Shown one piece after another: positions 12,029 to 23,800 of a DNA stretch of 64,000 nt (its first letter is position 1; every line of letters begins with the position of its first letter). The stretch is taken from the NCBI RefSeq assembly GCF_022965805.1, contig NC_133104.1, forward strand, positions 43,134,682-43,198,681, written 5' to 3'. Under the pieces are notes generated by a model that saw only the letters and a list, made by a program, of their open reading frames with translations, searched no databases and was not told the DNA's origin. The DNA is from Primulina eburnea (lineage: Eukaryota > Streptophyta > Magnoliopsida > Lamiales > Gesneriaceae). The position numbers and the translations under genes are program-made.

Positions 12029-12947
12029 CAGAGACGGATCTACGCTAAGGCTATATTGGGCTGTAGCCAGCTCATTTTTTTTTTATTTAGCGACGGTTTT
12101 AGCGACGGTTTTTGATAACCGTCGCTAATTTTGCGACGGTTTTAGTAAACCTGTCGCCGATGAGGATCGGCGACAGTTTTATCAAAAACCGTCGCAATTA
12201 TTAGCGACGGTTATTGTTAAAACCGTCGCTACATTATTAAAAAATAAAAAAAAGGTGTATCGGCGGTTTTAATTAGCGACGGTTTATTCAATAGAACATC
12301 ATTACCACTTTGATGTTTATAATGCAACAATAGATTTCATTTTGATGGAGTTAAATACTCGGTTTAATGAGTCATCGGTGAAACTTCTTTCTCTTAGTAT
12401 AGCTTTAGATCCTAAAAATTCATTTGACTCATTTAACAGTGATGATATTTGCAAGCTTGCGAAGAAGTTTTGTCTTGGAGATTTCACAGATCAAGAAATT
12501 GTTGTTTTGAAGTATGAATTGATACATTTATAAACTCGATGTGATGCAGAATTTAAAGGTTTCTACACTTGTTGAGTTGTGTCAGCAATTGACCGAGAGT
12601 GGACGGTCAAGTGTTTATGTTATGTTGACTAGATTGATTCATCTTGTTTTGACATTATCTGTGTCTACTGCCACTATTGAACGGGCTTTTTCAGCAATGA
12701 AGCATGTGAAGACGGCACTTCGCAATAAAATGGAAGATGACTTTCTTGCCGATTGTTTGACACTCTATATTGAACGAGATTTAGCTAAACATATTGATGT
12801 AAATTCTATTATTGATGAATTTTATGTTTTAAAATCCCGTAAGGCACAACTTCGTTGAACGATATAATGTACTTTTTTTTTAATAATATATAACTTATCA
12901 TATTGAGTTCAAGCCCACCTCAACTCTTATTCCTGGATCCGTCCCTG
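12029..12947 (+). mobile_element. hAT transposon, internally deleted, inserted in IPK2
   Basis: The element is bounded by near-matching terminal inverted repeats: CAGAGACGGATC on the left and, read inward on the other strand, CAGGGACGGATC on the right. It is flanked by a perfect 8-bp target duplication GATGGAAG at 12021-12028 and 12948-12955. Both features are diagnostic of hAT elements. Inside are remains of a transposase C-terminus. A first piece is at about 12342-12533. The hAT dimerisation region at about 12541-12858 contains STATIERAFSAMK and LRNKMEDDF. A stop and a frame change separate the two pieces, and the N-terminal part is absent, so the copy cannot move by itself. The left part holds a GCGACGGTTT array. 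Confidence 0.93.
12090..12290. repeat. GCGACGGTTTT inverted/direct repeat array
   Basis: About eight copies of GCGACGGTTT or its complement occur in both orientations. They create hairpins at about 12101-12126, 12151-12176 and 12203-12230. The array lies inside the hAT element at its left end. Subterminal repeats of this kind are known in plant DNA transposons. A closely similar array occurs at 52447-52656 in another element. Confidence 0.85.
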
Positions 12948-13796
12948 GATGGAAGTACACTCTTCGGGAGTAGTAAGAATCTCAGATATGATCTTTATCA
13001 AAGAGCAGACTCCCCCCAAGAAGTTGTGATCAATAACACCCTCTCCGTCGAAAACATGCGCAAAATCAACTATCTTGATTTCTGCTCGTGGATTCTTCCC
13101 ATCTCTCGCAAGCTCGTTTTCAAACATCATCAGAATCGAGCTAGAATAGAAATGATACATGGTTTGATCCTCAAACCATGCCTTCAACTCCAGCAACTGC
13201 GATAGGATACCCGAGGAACCACCATAGATAATCGAAGCGAAAGAGCAATCCGGTTTTGAATCCCAAGAGTTTGAAGAAACAAACTTTTTTAGAAGCAAGT
13301 TAACTTTACCTGCTGAAAGAGACTGGACAGACTTCCTATCCGGTTTCCACGCCCCAGATTGTCCACTACCGTAAATTTGCAAACCCGATAGCCGGAATCC
13401 AAGCGAAAGGCTTGAAGTTTCTCTATCTTTCTCCAAACACTTTTGAATATAATCCTCTGGTGCCTGTGGAACCCATGTTCTTGAACCAATCTTAATGTCC
13501 ATTACGGATGGATTTATCCGACCGAAGTTCAGGTCTTGTAAAACAAGATGAGGTTTCAATCCAGATCCATCGGATGCCTCAACTAGATGAGTACCATGGA
13601 AGTTGGGGAAGAATTTGCGGATATGGTCTGGAATCTTCGTGTTCGAAGAGAACGAAGCATAGAAAGTAACTTCATTCGATCCACGTCCATCGGCTTGAAG
13701 AGGCTTGTAGAAAAGGCCTGAATCATCAATAAGGGGCCCTAGCTTCCCATCACCAGCACGGTGTCCTGCAACCTGGTCCTTCGGGATTTTGAGCAT
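12927..13796 (-). CDS. IPK2: Inositol polyphosphate multikinase IPK2, C-terminus altered by hAT insertion
   Basis: A single coding exon runs from ATG 13796 to a TAA at 12929-12927 and gives 289 residues; Arabidopsis IPK2 alpha and beta have 286 and 300. IPK2 phosphorylates inositol phosphates such as IP3 and IP4 on the way to IP5 and IP6. The IPK-family signature PSVMDIKIG lies at about 96-104, the SSSILMMFE segment near 220, and VDFAHVFDGEGVIDHNFLGG near 240-260. The catalytic core is therefore complete. The last six residues (QGRIQE) and the stop codon come from the hAT terminus. Before insertion the frame would have ended VPTENGCDLN, about 293 residues. Transcript termination must now lie in or beyond the transposon. 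Loss of the tail is probably tolerated, but that is inference. Confidence 0.9.
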   Translation of the reverse strand: MLKIPKDQVAGHRAGDGKLGPLIDDSGLFYKPLQADGRGSNEVTFYASFSSNTKIPDHIRKFFPNFHGTHLVEASDGSGLKPHLVLQDLNFGRINPSVMDIKIGSRTWVPQAPEDYIQKCLEKDRETSSLSLGFRLSGLQIYGSGQSGAWKPDRKSVQSLSAGKVNLLLKKFVSSNSWDSKPDCSFASIIYGGSSGILSQLLELKAWFEDQTMYHFYSSSILMMFENELARDGKNPRAEIKIVDFAHVFDGEGVIDHNFLGGVCSLIKIISEILTTPEECTSIQGRIQE

Positions 13797-15134
13797 GGCT
13801 GCTCTACTCGACGATCTAACACGAATTATGACCTTTTCAACTTTGTCGATAAATCCATATATAATAATATATAGAGAAAATCATTGTTTCAATCTTAGAT
13901 TCTACCCATAAACAAGCATCCTCGCGTCAAATTAACAGACTACAATGGAATTTTGCATACAATTTTCTCGAACCTTTTCAGATGGTCAGCTATATTGCTT
14001 TAAACTATTTACAATCAAATAATGGCTTTCCATATTCATCAAGAAAAATTACAAAAAAACAATAACTTAAAAATTCAAGACACTACACGGGACACCAATA
14101 ATCTATTTTCTGCTCTAAAAATGACAAAGTGGTCGACAGTTCGAATTTCATTATGTTTCAATCAAAAAACGAGGGACAAAACAACTCACGGAGGACTACA
14201 ATCCCCATTTCTTAAAATATTCGAATGGTCTAAACAAAGAAAATGTCTTTTATAATTAATCATGTTCAAACCAAAGCAAAATCCCATATTAATCCGTAAT
14301 GAGGATAAAAATCAAAATTTCAGAAGCATTTAGAGCAGATATCTCATATCTTACATGCGAAAAAAGACCCACAAAATATTAAACTCGATGATAAAATACC
14401 ACACAATCATACAATTCATTCATCGTTTTGCAACAAGTGTTACCTTCTTTTTTGCAAAGTCCGAGTCGCTTACAAAGAAAGATCCTTCCTTTCGTGGTCA
14501 ATTTTGGTGAAATTTGTTCAGTGAAGCAGAAAGGTGAACTTGGTGGATATATATAATTATATATTATATTCTAACGAATCTCGTAGAGGTCCATTCCGAA
14601 GTTGGGAATTGGGCCCATGGTACGGCCCAACAATATTCTCGGCCGGTTCGTGCTTGACACGCCACTTTAACTCGATTTTAAAATTATGATACAAACACGA
14701 TTTAACAATTTTCAAAACTTCGTTAAATAAAAAATTGAAACTCGGATTCGAAATTTGAGCATTTTAGCATTTAAGAGTGGTCCTTAATATCAGCAATAGT
14801 TACGACTTACGACCGCTCATCGCTCATATTTTAATTTTTCTTCTGTAAATTATATATGAAACAATGAAAGATGTAAAAAAAATCAAAAATAAAATAGGGG
14901 GAAAAAATTAAACATTGAGGATACTTTTGTATTTAAATTATACTTTAGTTCCACGTTACTTTTTTTTAAGGAAAAGTTTAAACATCTGAAATGTACATTT
15001 TTATATTATCATTAATTAATTGGTCATTATTAAAGGCGTGTTTACGAAATTACTTTACCACCTGAAAGTAAATGTTTTAAATTAAAATTAAAAAAAGAGC
15101 AATCGGTAGGGTAAAAATTGAAAAGGAGAAAAAA
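13797..15134. other. IPK2 upstream region
   Basis: No coding gene is seen. On the minus strand a plausible 5' UTR intron could run from a donor GAAG|GTAACA near 14454 to a TTAG acceptor near 13817 just before the start codon. This is suggested only by splice-like signals. The rest is AT-rich promoter and spacer. Confidence 0.4.
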
Positions 15135-15216
15135 CGTGGACGGCAGGATTCGAACCTGCGCGGGCAGAGCCCACATGATTTCTAGTCATGCCCGATAACC
15201 ACTCCGGCACGTCCAC
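15135..15216 (-). tRNA. tRNA-Ser (anticodon AGA)
   Basis: On the minus strand the 82-nt sequence starts GTGGACGTGCCGGAGTGG. The seven-base acceptor stem GTGGACG pairs with CGTCCAC near the 3' end. The anticodon loop reads CTAGAAA with anticodon AGA. A long variable arm (GTGGGC...GCCCGC), typical of class II tRNA-Ser, is followed by the T arm GCAGGTTCGAATCCTGC. There is no intron and no encoded CCA, as expected for a eukaryotic nuclear gene. It closely matches the plant nuclear tRNA-Ser(AGA) pattern. Confidence 0.97.
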
Positions 15217-15461
15217 CACTTTGTCAGTTGGAATCATTTATTAATATATAACGTTTATATTTACTAGTTAAAAAGTATTCCTAATTATTATTAGGAAATC
15301 CTTATAAACTTTGAGATTATCAGGTTGAGGGGCTTCTGAACTTGTTTATCATTTCGTAATCATAGTTCTTGACTGTTTTCAATTAACGTCCGTTGAATTT
15401 ATATATGTGGCTTTAATTTGTTTAAAGATGAAGAGATGAAGTATGGGCTTAGTTTATAATT

Positions 15462-15643
15462 TGAGTCGGTCTCTTGTGAGACGGTCTAATAAATTTTTAT
15501 CTGTAACGGTTCAATCCTACCAATATTCACAATAAAATGTAATACTTTTAACATAAAAAGTAATATTTTTTCATTAATGACACAAATAAGATATATGTCT
15601 CACAAAATACGACCCATGAGACCTTTTTACACAAGTTTTTGTC
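15462..15643 (+). mobile_element. MITE, GTGAGAC-palindrome family, copy 2
   Basis: This diverged copy begins GTCGGTCTCTTGTGAGACGG and ends ACACAAGTTTTTGTC, with the shared core ATTCACAATAAAATGTAATA. The terminal palindromes have partly decayed. It is in the same orientation as copy 1. Confidence 0.75.
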
Positions 15644-15834
15644 TTGTACTTTATAGGAGGAACTATTAGTCTTATGTAGTATATGAAACATAATTTAATA
15701 ACTAGTACACCGGCGCACGTGTTGCGTGCTTGTACGACATGTTTTTATAATTTATTTGGTTTATATTTAAATTTGGATCAAAATATATTTATAAGAAATA
15801 ATGAGTGGCTACATTGTAATTTTGATATATGAAC

Positions 15835-15925
15835 TAAAAATAAAAATAAAAAAAAATAAAGAAGACCCAAATAAGAATTGAACCCACAACCTCAGGCTTT
15901 ATCCACTAAACTACATGGGATTTAC
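15835..15925 (-). repeat. Possible tRNA-derived SINE fragment
   Basis: On the minus strand the sequence resembles a tRNA-type internal promoter. A box-A-like TAGTTTAGTGGATAAAG is followed some 15 bases later by a box-B-like GGGTTCAATTC, and then by a T-rich tail. No tRNA fold can be drawn and no clear target duplication was found. It could be a SINE, a tRNA pseudogene or chance. Confidence 0.35.
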
Positions 15926-16230
15926 ATTAATTTTTTAACACTTTATTAATATATATAATTAGTAAAACAGACCAAGACATCAAAAGTTAGTTATTCTAGA
16001 GACCTCTTACTTAACAATATAGTATAGAAGCATAGATGAATCTCCTAATGAATTATAGCAATGACAAGATTATTCGACACAATTCAAGCAACAAAATGTA
16101 CTAATTAATAATCCATACGCATGTATCTTATTATGATCGATACTGTAATACAAAATACATCACATAATTATTATATAATATATGAACCAATAAAACATAA
16201 AATCGTAGGAGTTAATCGAGTTACAAGTGA
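15926..16230. other. AT-rich intergenic spacer
   Basis: This is an AT-rich gap of about 300 bases that includes the 3' UTR region of the SURNod19-like gene on the minus strand. Nothing else is recognised. Confidence 0.5.
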
Positions 16231-17615
16231 TCATGAATCAGCAAGCAAGATGTTAAAGAGTCCCATGACTCCTGCATGTCTTCTTGCACTGTTGTATTTT
16301 GATACGAGAGTCAGAGTTTCCCCATCACTAATTTTGACAGAGCCTCGTTTCGGGTAACAGGTCGACATTCCCACAACGTAGCCAGCTTCGTTTCCAGCTT
16401 TATGTCCTGTCCCGTATTTTGTAGTGGATTTACATATATCTCTTCCTCCCTGGATCCATTTATTACTAAATTAATTAACCACCTTAACTAGTAAATTATC
16501 ACTGAAATTTGAAACTACCGTAATACGTACCTGTCCATAGAGGGCAATACTCTCGCCTCCTACATGCAGGTGCCCAACTCCATATACTAGATTGCCGCCT
16601 CTTGGTAAAATAAAACTCACGGATTTCGTGTCAGTGCAACAATTCTTATCCACAAAACTAGTGTTGGAGCAAGATTTCACTTGATACTCAACCTATTCGA
16701 TATATAATACATACAGACATTCATTAGAATCACTACGACAATTCACGTTCAGCAAGAAGAACTTTCTTTTTAGTTGCTTGATTACCTGACAATCATGCCG
16801 ATAAACGATCCCTTGTGAACTGTTGGCTTTTGTCACAATGTCTGTTACATCAAGAACAAAGACTCTGACCGGCACGATGGACCTATCCCAATCCAAATAC
16901 CTCACCGTATATTTCAAATAATAGGTTTTATTCCCACCCTGGTGCCCTCCTTCAACCTGCACCTACTCCCATCAAGGCAACAGCTCAAGCCGCCGTAGTA
17001 ATCCGGAGGCAAGGGTACACCGTTTTCGTCCCTCGTCATGTTGTACAGGTCGCATGTACACTCGAGACATCCTACTTTATCCACCACCCCTCGAGTGTCG
17101 ATAGCGTGCACATTGAGCAACCATTTCTCTTCGTACCCCGCGGGAGCATCCGACGGGTTGCCGGACACGATCCCGTAAGGATCTGGGACGTGGCTCAGGG
17201 TCTTTCGTGTCTCAGACCCGGATCCAAAGTACTGAATTAGAAAATTACCGCTGCACACTCCGCTGATGTTTCCGAAAATCGGTGGGAGGCTGGCGTTAAG
17301 GGTGGGTTGGTAGTATTTGATAACGATCCAATGATGTAGATAAAGTTGGTAGAGAGGGACGGACTTGCCATCTTGGTCGACTAGTTCGGCGTCAAAGCTC
17401 TTGATGGCGACGTGGCCTTGGGGGAAATCGATGGCCAGGTAGTTTTTGTTGGAGACCATGCCTGGTTCCAACTCGATTTTTGGTGAGAGGTACACTTTGG
17501 TTTTGACTGCATTTTTGGTTTTGGCTTGTGAGTTATGTGCCGAAGCTAGGAGAAGGAGAAGAAGAAGAAGGATGGGCACGTATGGCGGCAACAGGGATTT
17601 TGAAAAGTTGACCAT
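16231..17615 (-). pseudogene. SURNod19-like secreted protein gene with a one-base frameshift
   Basis: Three exons on the minus strand, 17615-16786, 16692-16531 and 16449-16231, encode a member of the stress up-regulated Nod 19 family, about 403 residues if the frame is repaired. The N-terminus has a clear signal peptide (hydrophobic PILLLLLLLLASAH). It is followed by family segments such as YLAIDFPQGHVAIKSFDAEL, LHHWIVIKYYQP and PPDYYGGLSCC. Exon 3 ends MGLFNILLADS. Near 16945 the frame moves by one base between RCRLKEG and HQGGNKTYYLKYTV. The interval is far too short for an intron, so one base appears lost. A TATA box lies at 17733-17742. The lesion may be real inactivation or a sequence error. 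The family's biochemical role is unknown. Confidence 0.72.
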
Positions 17616-17952
17616 TGCACATGCAGGTTGAGCTAGGATGATGAACTCTGCAGAAATAGAAGAAAACTTACCAAGCGTAGCAGGAGCGTCCAATTCATAC
17701 ACAGGTATCGAATGGGGTTTCACCTTCGGGTGCTATATATAGACAATTTTTTTTGGTATTATTCGATTCTACCTCTAAGTTTTATATGTAAATTTTATAA
17801 TATAGTTGACCATATTATAATATTCTTCTTAAATTCTGTAGGAAAGTGGCCCGGGAAATTCCTTGCCGGCTACACTTAATAAACGTGTAAGGCTAGGAGT
17901 GGAAGGGATATCTAAACAACCCTTGAGCTTCGTGAAATGAGAAGAAAAAAAA

Positions 17953-18133
17953 AATTTGTGTGAGACAGTCTCACGAATCTTATTTTTGTAAGACGAATAT
18001 CTTATTTGGGTCATTCATGAAAAGATATTACTTTTTATGCAAAGAATATTATAACTTTTTATTGTGAATATCTGTGAAGTTGATCCGTCTCACAGATAAA
18101 GATTCGTGAAATTGTTTTAGAAGAGACCTACTC
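17953..18133 (-). mobile_element. MITE, GTGAGAC-palindrome family, copy 3
   Basis: This minus-orientation copy begins TTTGTGTGAGACAGTCTCAC and ends AAGAGACCTACTC. It contains TTATTTGGGTCATTCATGAA and TTTTTATTGTGAATAT, the complements of the shared core blocks. Confidence 0.85.
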
Positions 18134-19602
18134 AAATGAGAATATATAATATAATAATGTTTAAGTTGATCTAAGCTTATGTTAGCTTTGCGTTTTAATC
18201 AAGTAGTCAACTTAGGATGAAATGTCATTAACATTATTTTAAATGTTAATATTCCGTTTCATTTGACCTTGATTTGTGTATCGGATCTTTTGGATACCCT
18301 ATAATTATTCAAAAATATTATTGGATTGCTTTCAAATTTGATGGCTTGTGCACAATTATTACGATATTCATGTGCTTTTCTGAAAAATAAACCAAACTTT
18401 TTACAATAAACAATATGGATGTTGTTTCAGATTATTATTTTTTTTATTGAAGAGATCCTATTTAATGGACAGCTAGATAATTATTAATTCAGCGAAAAGT
18501 ATTTGTTTATACAATATTTAATTTGACATTTTATTTAAATAAATCTTTTTTTAGTTTTTAAATTTTTCTTGTCTAACATAACTCTGTCGAGGAACCCTTA
18601 ATTTTTCGAGGTAAAAAAAGAAATGATAAAATATTTCTCTATGAATTGAAAGAGCCTTTGACCCGCGACAGATTGGAGATGATTTACGAGGAAACTATTG
18701 TGAGATTTAATATTGTGGATATTAATATATTTTTAGTAATTTATGATTGAGGCTATTAAGATAATATTTTTCTTCGAGGAACCGTCTGTCAAATAGATGT
18801 TGCATAAAACTTAATCCCGAATGTTGAGTGTTTGTATCAATGTTTTAGAAATTAAAAAAAAAATTATATTATTTCAAATTTTAATATTTTTTGTAAAAGT
18901 TGCACAATCATCCCTGGACCAACTGGAAATTATAAAGTCAAATTCGGGCAATACAGTGATTTATCTTGTGCGCGTGAAACATTATCAGTGAAGCTTCCAA
19001 TTAACACTTGATAAGTTTGAAATTAAGAAAAGCAGGGAAATTTACTTAATTGCATGGTCTCCACACTCCAAGAAATATGCTTTTTTACACCATGTGATCT
19101 TTGCAACTACCAAGCAGATCCTCGGAAAATCCGAGGGGGAATAAGGTCAATTGCGATTGTTCATTTACATTTATGGGATTCGTTGCTTATTTATTTAATA
19201 TAAGATTCTCGATTTTTCTTTAAAAAAATGTGGTCAAATGGAGATCATTTTTAAACTCAATTTTTGTGTAGGATTATCGACCCAAATCTCTAGTGTCATG
19301 TTAGTTTAGACAATTCATACGTTACCCTTTCAAAGTTGTTGGATTACCATGTTTGAAACTCGGAGAGCCAAACAAGACTTAATGTCTTGGGCCGAAGCGT
19401 ATGGATCCAACATTTCTACAATAGCCTGAAACATCTATTGGGTCGAAGCATATGGATCCAAGAATGGACCAAACACCGGGCTTGAGAGTCCAGTGGACAC
19501 AAACCCAGATGAACGAGCCACGAACGAGCCGTTCAGGATTGTGCGAGAGTATTGAAACCAAAGAGGGGGATGATCAATTACAAACATTCGCTCATTTTTA
19601 GG

Positions 19603-19781
19603 GTAAAAAAATTATAAGAGACGATCTCACGGATCGTATTTTGTGAGATTGATCTATTATTTGGATCATCTATGAGAAATGTATTACTTTTTATGCTAAG
19701 AGTGTTACTTTTAATTTTGAATATCGATAGGGTTGACTCGTCTCACAGATAAAAATTCGTGAGACAGTCTCACAAAAGATC
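19603..19781 (-). mobile_element. MITE, GTGAGAC-palindrome family, copy 4
   Basis: This minus-orientation copy has GAGACGATCTCACGGATCG on the left, the core block ATGCTAAGAGTGTTACTTTT, and the right palindrome GTGAGACAGTCTCAC. Confidence 0.85.
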
Positions 19782-20095
19782 TAGTCAATATCTACCTTTC
19801 AATTTTCTGCACTTTGTTCATATTTGTTTAAAGCTTATTTCAATTTCCAACTTACATTTTCATTGGTTAAATTTGTAAAAATATCCATCCAAATTTTTAA
19901 TGACTCAGACATGTGTTATCGTCATTTAAACAATTTGTGTTCACTTTTTCCAACAATTTATTCGTATTAATCGCATCAAATCGAGAAGGATAATGGCCAG
20001 ATCGAGGGATCAAATCGTTTGATATTTTAGAAATTAGATTTTCGTTTTAAAATCCAAAATCCGTACGTGTCACGTCGGAGAAATTAAAGAACAAA

Positions 20096-20119
20096 ACACA
20101 CACACACACACACACACAC

Positions 20120-20185
<66 letters not shown>
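20096..20185. repeat. (CA)n(TA)n compound microsatellite
   Basis: A CA run is followed directly by a long TA run, about 90 bases in all. After it, an 18-20 base segment (AAAAGATGCACATGCA-like) is repeated in tandem at about 20188-20225. Confidence 0.9.
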
Positions 20186-20452
20186 TAGTAAAAGATGCAC
20201 ATGCAATTAAAAGATGCACATGCATTGCATGTGCTATTATTATTTTTAATTTGATTAAATAATACTAAATAATTAACACGAAATTATTTTCGATTTAGAA
20301 AAGTTGTTCGATTTAAAAGGGAAGTTTTGTTTTGATTTTTTATATTTAAAATATGGAGTGACTTGAAAAAGTTTTTAGTAGGATAAGAATGGTAATTATG
20401 GAATTAAGTATTTTGGTGTTCTCAGATAGTTATTCAAAGGCCCTCACACTTA

Positions 20453-20455
<3 letters not shown>

Positions 20456-20487
<32 letters not shown>

Positions 20488-20518
20488 TATATATATATAT
20501 CTATATATATATATATAT
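20456..20518. repeat. (ATA)n/(TA)n microsatellite
   Basis: A run of about ten ATA triplets passes into TA dinucleotides. It is a simple repeat with no other signal. Confidence 0.9.
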
Positions 20519-20884
20519 TTGTATTTATATTCGTATAATTGTATATTACATCTTTTCGGTGGCATCCTTGACATTAACAAAACGTTAGTGAACTTGTGTG
20601 CCCGATCTTATAGAATTGCGACTTCTCGAATTTTATAATTTGTTTTAAGATAATTTTTTTTTAAAATCCAACCAATTTATAATATTTATTAGAGATTTGA
20701 GCGAATTGGAGGGGTAAAAGTAATGCAATGACTGATGCATAGTTTAAGAGATAAATTGATAATTCAAAGAACTTTGAGGTCCAAAGTCTAATAAATATTT
20801 TTTTTAAAGTACATAATATTAATTTAATATTTTCTGAAAATTGGATGATGGATGAGCAATGTGTGGATTGAGTAGCGGTATACT

Positions 20885-23800
20885 ATGTGCACTGGCTCGG
20901 TTTCGGGCTCCGACTCCGACTCAAACGGGTGGAACAAAGCTCGCGGTGTGGTGCTGAAAGCTCTAGTATTAATCGGCGGCGCTTTATTGCTAAAGCGCGT
21001 CACCAAGTCTACCACGCGCTGGGACCATACTCGCATTGTCGCCGACTCTCTCGTCGGTGAGAAGGTAGATTTCTTGATACTCTTTTTCTGCGATTGAGTT
21101 ATTTTCTCTAGTAATTTGTTTTTCATATTTGTTAGTTTTCAAGGGAGCAAGCATCGAGAGACCCGGAAAATTACTTCAATATAAGGTACTGCTTGTTTTC
21201 AACCACGAAAATTTACTCTAGCAGCGTTTTAAACGCTTCATTGGTGAGATGGGGTTTGATTAATGGACATATGCTTTGTATTTTTGTTTGTGTTGATAAA
21301 TATGTGTCAGCAAAGAAATGGATGATGCTCGATTTTTCTTTACCATTTTGTGAAATTGGTGATAATATCACTGTTGAAGCTTGAAACTTTCAGATATAGT
21401 TGTTTATGTTTGACAGCTCGAGAATTTGAGAAGTCGGAATTGGAATTTATGAAAAACCAGCCGAAATATCGATAAATGTTTTCTGGTTTTGAATGTTAGT
21501 TTGCCATTTAGAGCTTCCAAGTTCTGGTCAGTTTAAAAGCTTCTCACAAATTCGTTTTAAAATGGGGCATCTTTTAGTGTAAATATAATTTGAAAGAATT
21601 TTTCTTTTCTTCTTCTCTTTCTTCATCGAAAGATGTTAAATCTCTTTGACTTCATATTTTATTTTGCAGATGGCTTTCATGCCCTGCTGCAGAAATGGTG
21701 GATGGTTCAAAAATTTTATATTTTGAACAGGTGAGAATTTCTGAAGTCATCTTCAATAAGCTTTGGTTTTTGCTTGGATTAATATTTCATTTGCATAATT
21801 GGCCTTTTTTAAACTCAGTTTTCTGTGATTAGGCATTCTGGAGGACTCCTCACCAACCTTTTCGGCAGGTACCTGGCATGGTGTCTTTTTCTTCATGCTG
21901 TTCCTAATTCCTTTATATCGCCAGTTCTTCTTGGTTCTGAAAATATGATAAGATAATGTCATTTAAATTATTTTCTTGCATCTTTTGAATAGTTGACATT
22001 ATAATTGCTAGGATGCTATGTTCCGAAGCCTATTACTTTCTTTCATTTATATGTGCATTCTCTGGATGCAGAGATTTTTCATGGTTAAACCGTGTTCAAA
22101 GGAGATGAAATGTGACTTTGAGGTCAGCTTCAAGTCTGTGTTTCACTTAATTTTGGAATGTTACCTTTTAAAATTGATATGCAACTTTACCAGCATTCTT
22201 GTAGATTAACTCTTTAATACTGTATTAATATGGTACAGCAGACAAATTCTGAAATAAAAATTCAGAATTTTCCATCATAATATATATTCCATGCAGATAT
22301 TTTAGAAAGGGGTGCTTTATATTGATCTTTTGTGTAAGGATGTTTTTCGGAGAACGAAATATTACTGAGAAGAATGATTCTCCCGAACAATATATGCAGT
22401 CTTAATTTAACACGATTATGGTTATGAAACAATTATTAATGACCCAAAATTAAGGATCTCTTTGGTTTATCATGCATTAAGAATATGATCAAACTGTCCA
22501 TGGAATAATGCTTTGACCTTGTTACCTATATTATTTATTTGACCTGTAGGCAACTAGGCATACTCTTGTGATTTCTCATCCGAGAGTGATGGTTGTTTCA
22601 TATTTTTTCAAACTGTCAAATAGTAAATGTGTTTATCACAACAGTCCTGCACACTCAAATTATGGGTAAGTGACCACCGATAACTTATTGGATTTTGTAT
22701 TTCACAAAGTGGGCTTACCTATTTTTTGTTTTTTTGTTTTTGTCTCAGTTTCTTCTGTTTTTTTGTTTTCGTCTCGGTCTCTTCTTATACTTTGTCTTCA
22801 ATAGTTAAAATTGAGTGGTTGTAGAATCTTAGGACCTTTCAAAAGTCAATCTTTGTTTTTTCTTTCTTTTCTCCCTGAAGCGAAGTTGCGATATTTTGAT
22901 ATTGACACCCCTGCTCAATGTACAGCTGAGTACGTACGCAATCAGGGATGCAGAAGAGTACAGGAACTTCTGTGATCGATCAAAGGAACAACGGCCGCAA
23001 CCTGATGAAGTTATTGGAGTAAGATGTGTTTACTATTAGAATGTGAACTTAAAAGAGTAGTTGTGATTGATTCTATTTTATCTTTGCTTCCTCTTACTTT
23101 TGGCTCAAAGAACTTATCCATTGTAACTTGTGTGCTATTATTGTATATTTGAGCACTATTTGGTTCATGAGATAGGATGAAATATAGGGATAATATTCAA
23201 TAATTATTGATAACAAAATGATTTATAACTCTAACCAGTGTAAAGCTGAGCCAAGCGAATGAAAAAATATCTGTAATTAATTAACGTCTCTTCCTTCCCA
23301 TCAAACCGGGCCTTGGTGGATAGATAGCCTTCCATCATCGTCTTTGATAAAGAGAGAATCTTCTGGTTGTATTTTCCTTTCTCGCTGCCTTTTCCTTTTG
23401 TTTTGATGAAGGGGTGTACATTTACGATTGCTTTGAATTGAATCACTAGTCGGCGACATTGACATTTAGCAGACAGAAAGGGCGAAGTAATATTCTCAAA
23501 TAATAGAAAGTAAGCCCAAATATCATACAAGATTAGGCTATAAGATTACTTTTGTTTAGGTACAGTATATTCTTAAAGAAAATGAGATTGGTTAAATCTT
23601 CAATGATAAAGTTTTTTTCTCACATAATGGCATTAGATTACAGTGGATATGGCCAGTCAAACTGCCAAATGTCTGAGTCGAGGTCTCAAAGGGCAGAAGT
23701 GATGCTATACCAAAGGCAATTAGGTTTTGTGGCAGAACATGTTGGACAAGGACATTTTTGGACAATAACTTCAACTTTAACTGTAGGACATTGCTGAGCA

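Larger units (their letters stand above)
17616..20884. other. Gene-free spacer between SURNod19-like gene and CRL
   Basis: About 3.2 kb of AT-rich DNA. It contains the TATA box of the SURNod19-like gene (17733-17742), two minus-orientation MITE copies, and microsatellites at 20096-20185 and 20456-20518. A more GC-balanced segment at about 19370-19570 matches nothing I know. Confidence 0.6.

Noticed and set aside
12090..12290. Regularly repeated palindromes that suggest a CRISPR array
   Set aside because: Spacing is irregular, repeats occur in both orientations, and the sequence is inside a plant transposon.
12342..12858. Two open frames that look like a small gene
   Set aside because: They are broken pieces of a hAT transposase C-terminus, separated by a stop and a frame change, inside a deleted element.
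16949..16967. A tiny intron to explain the SURNod19 frame change
   Set aside because: The only GT...AG pair would span about 18 bases, far below the minimum for plant splicing.
20824..21126. Minus-strand frame opposite CRL exon 1
   Set aside because: It is a shadow of the CRL coding strand. CRL exon 1 joins in frame to eight further exons.
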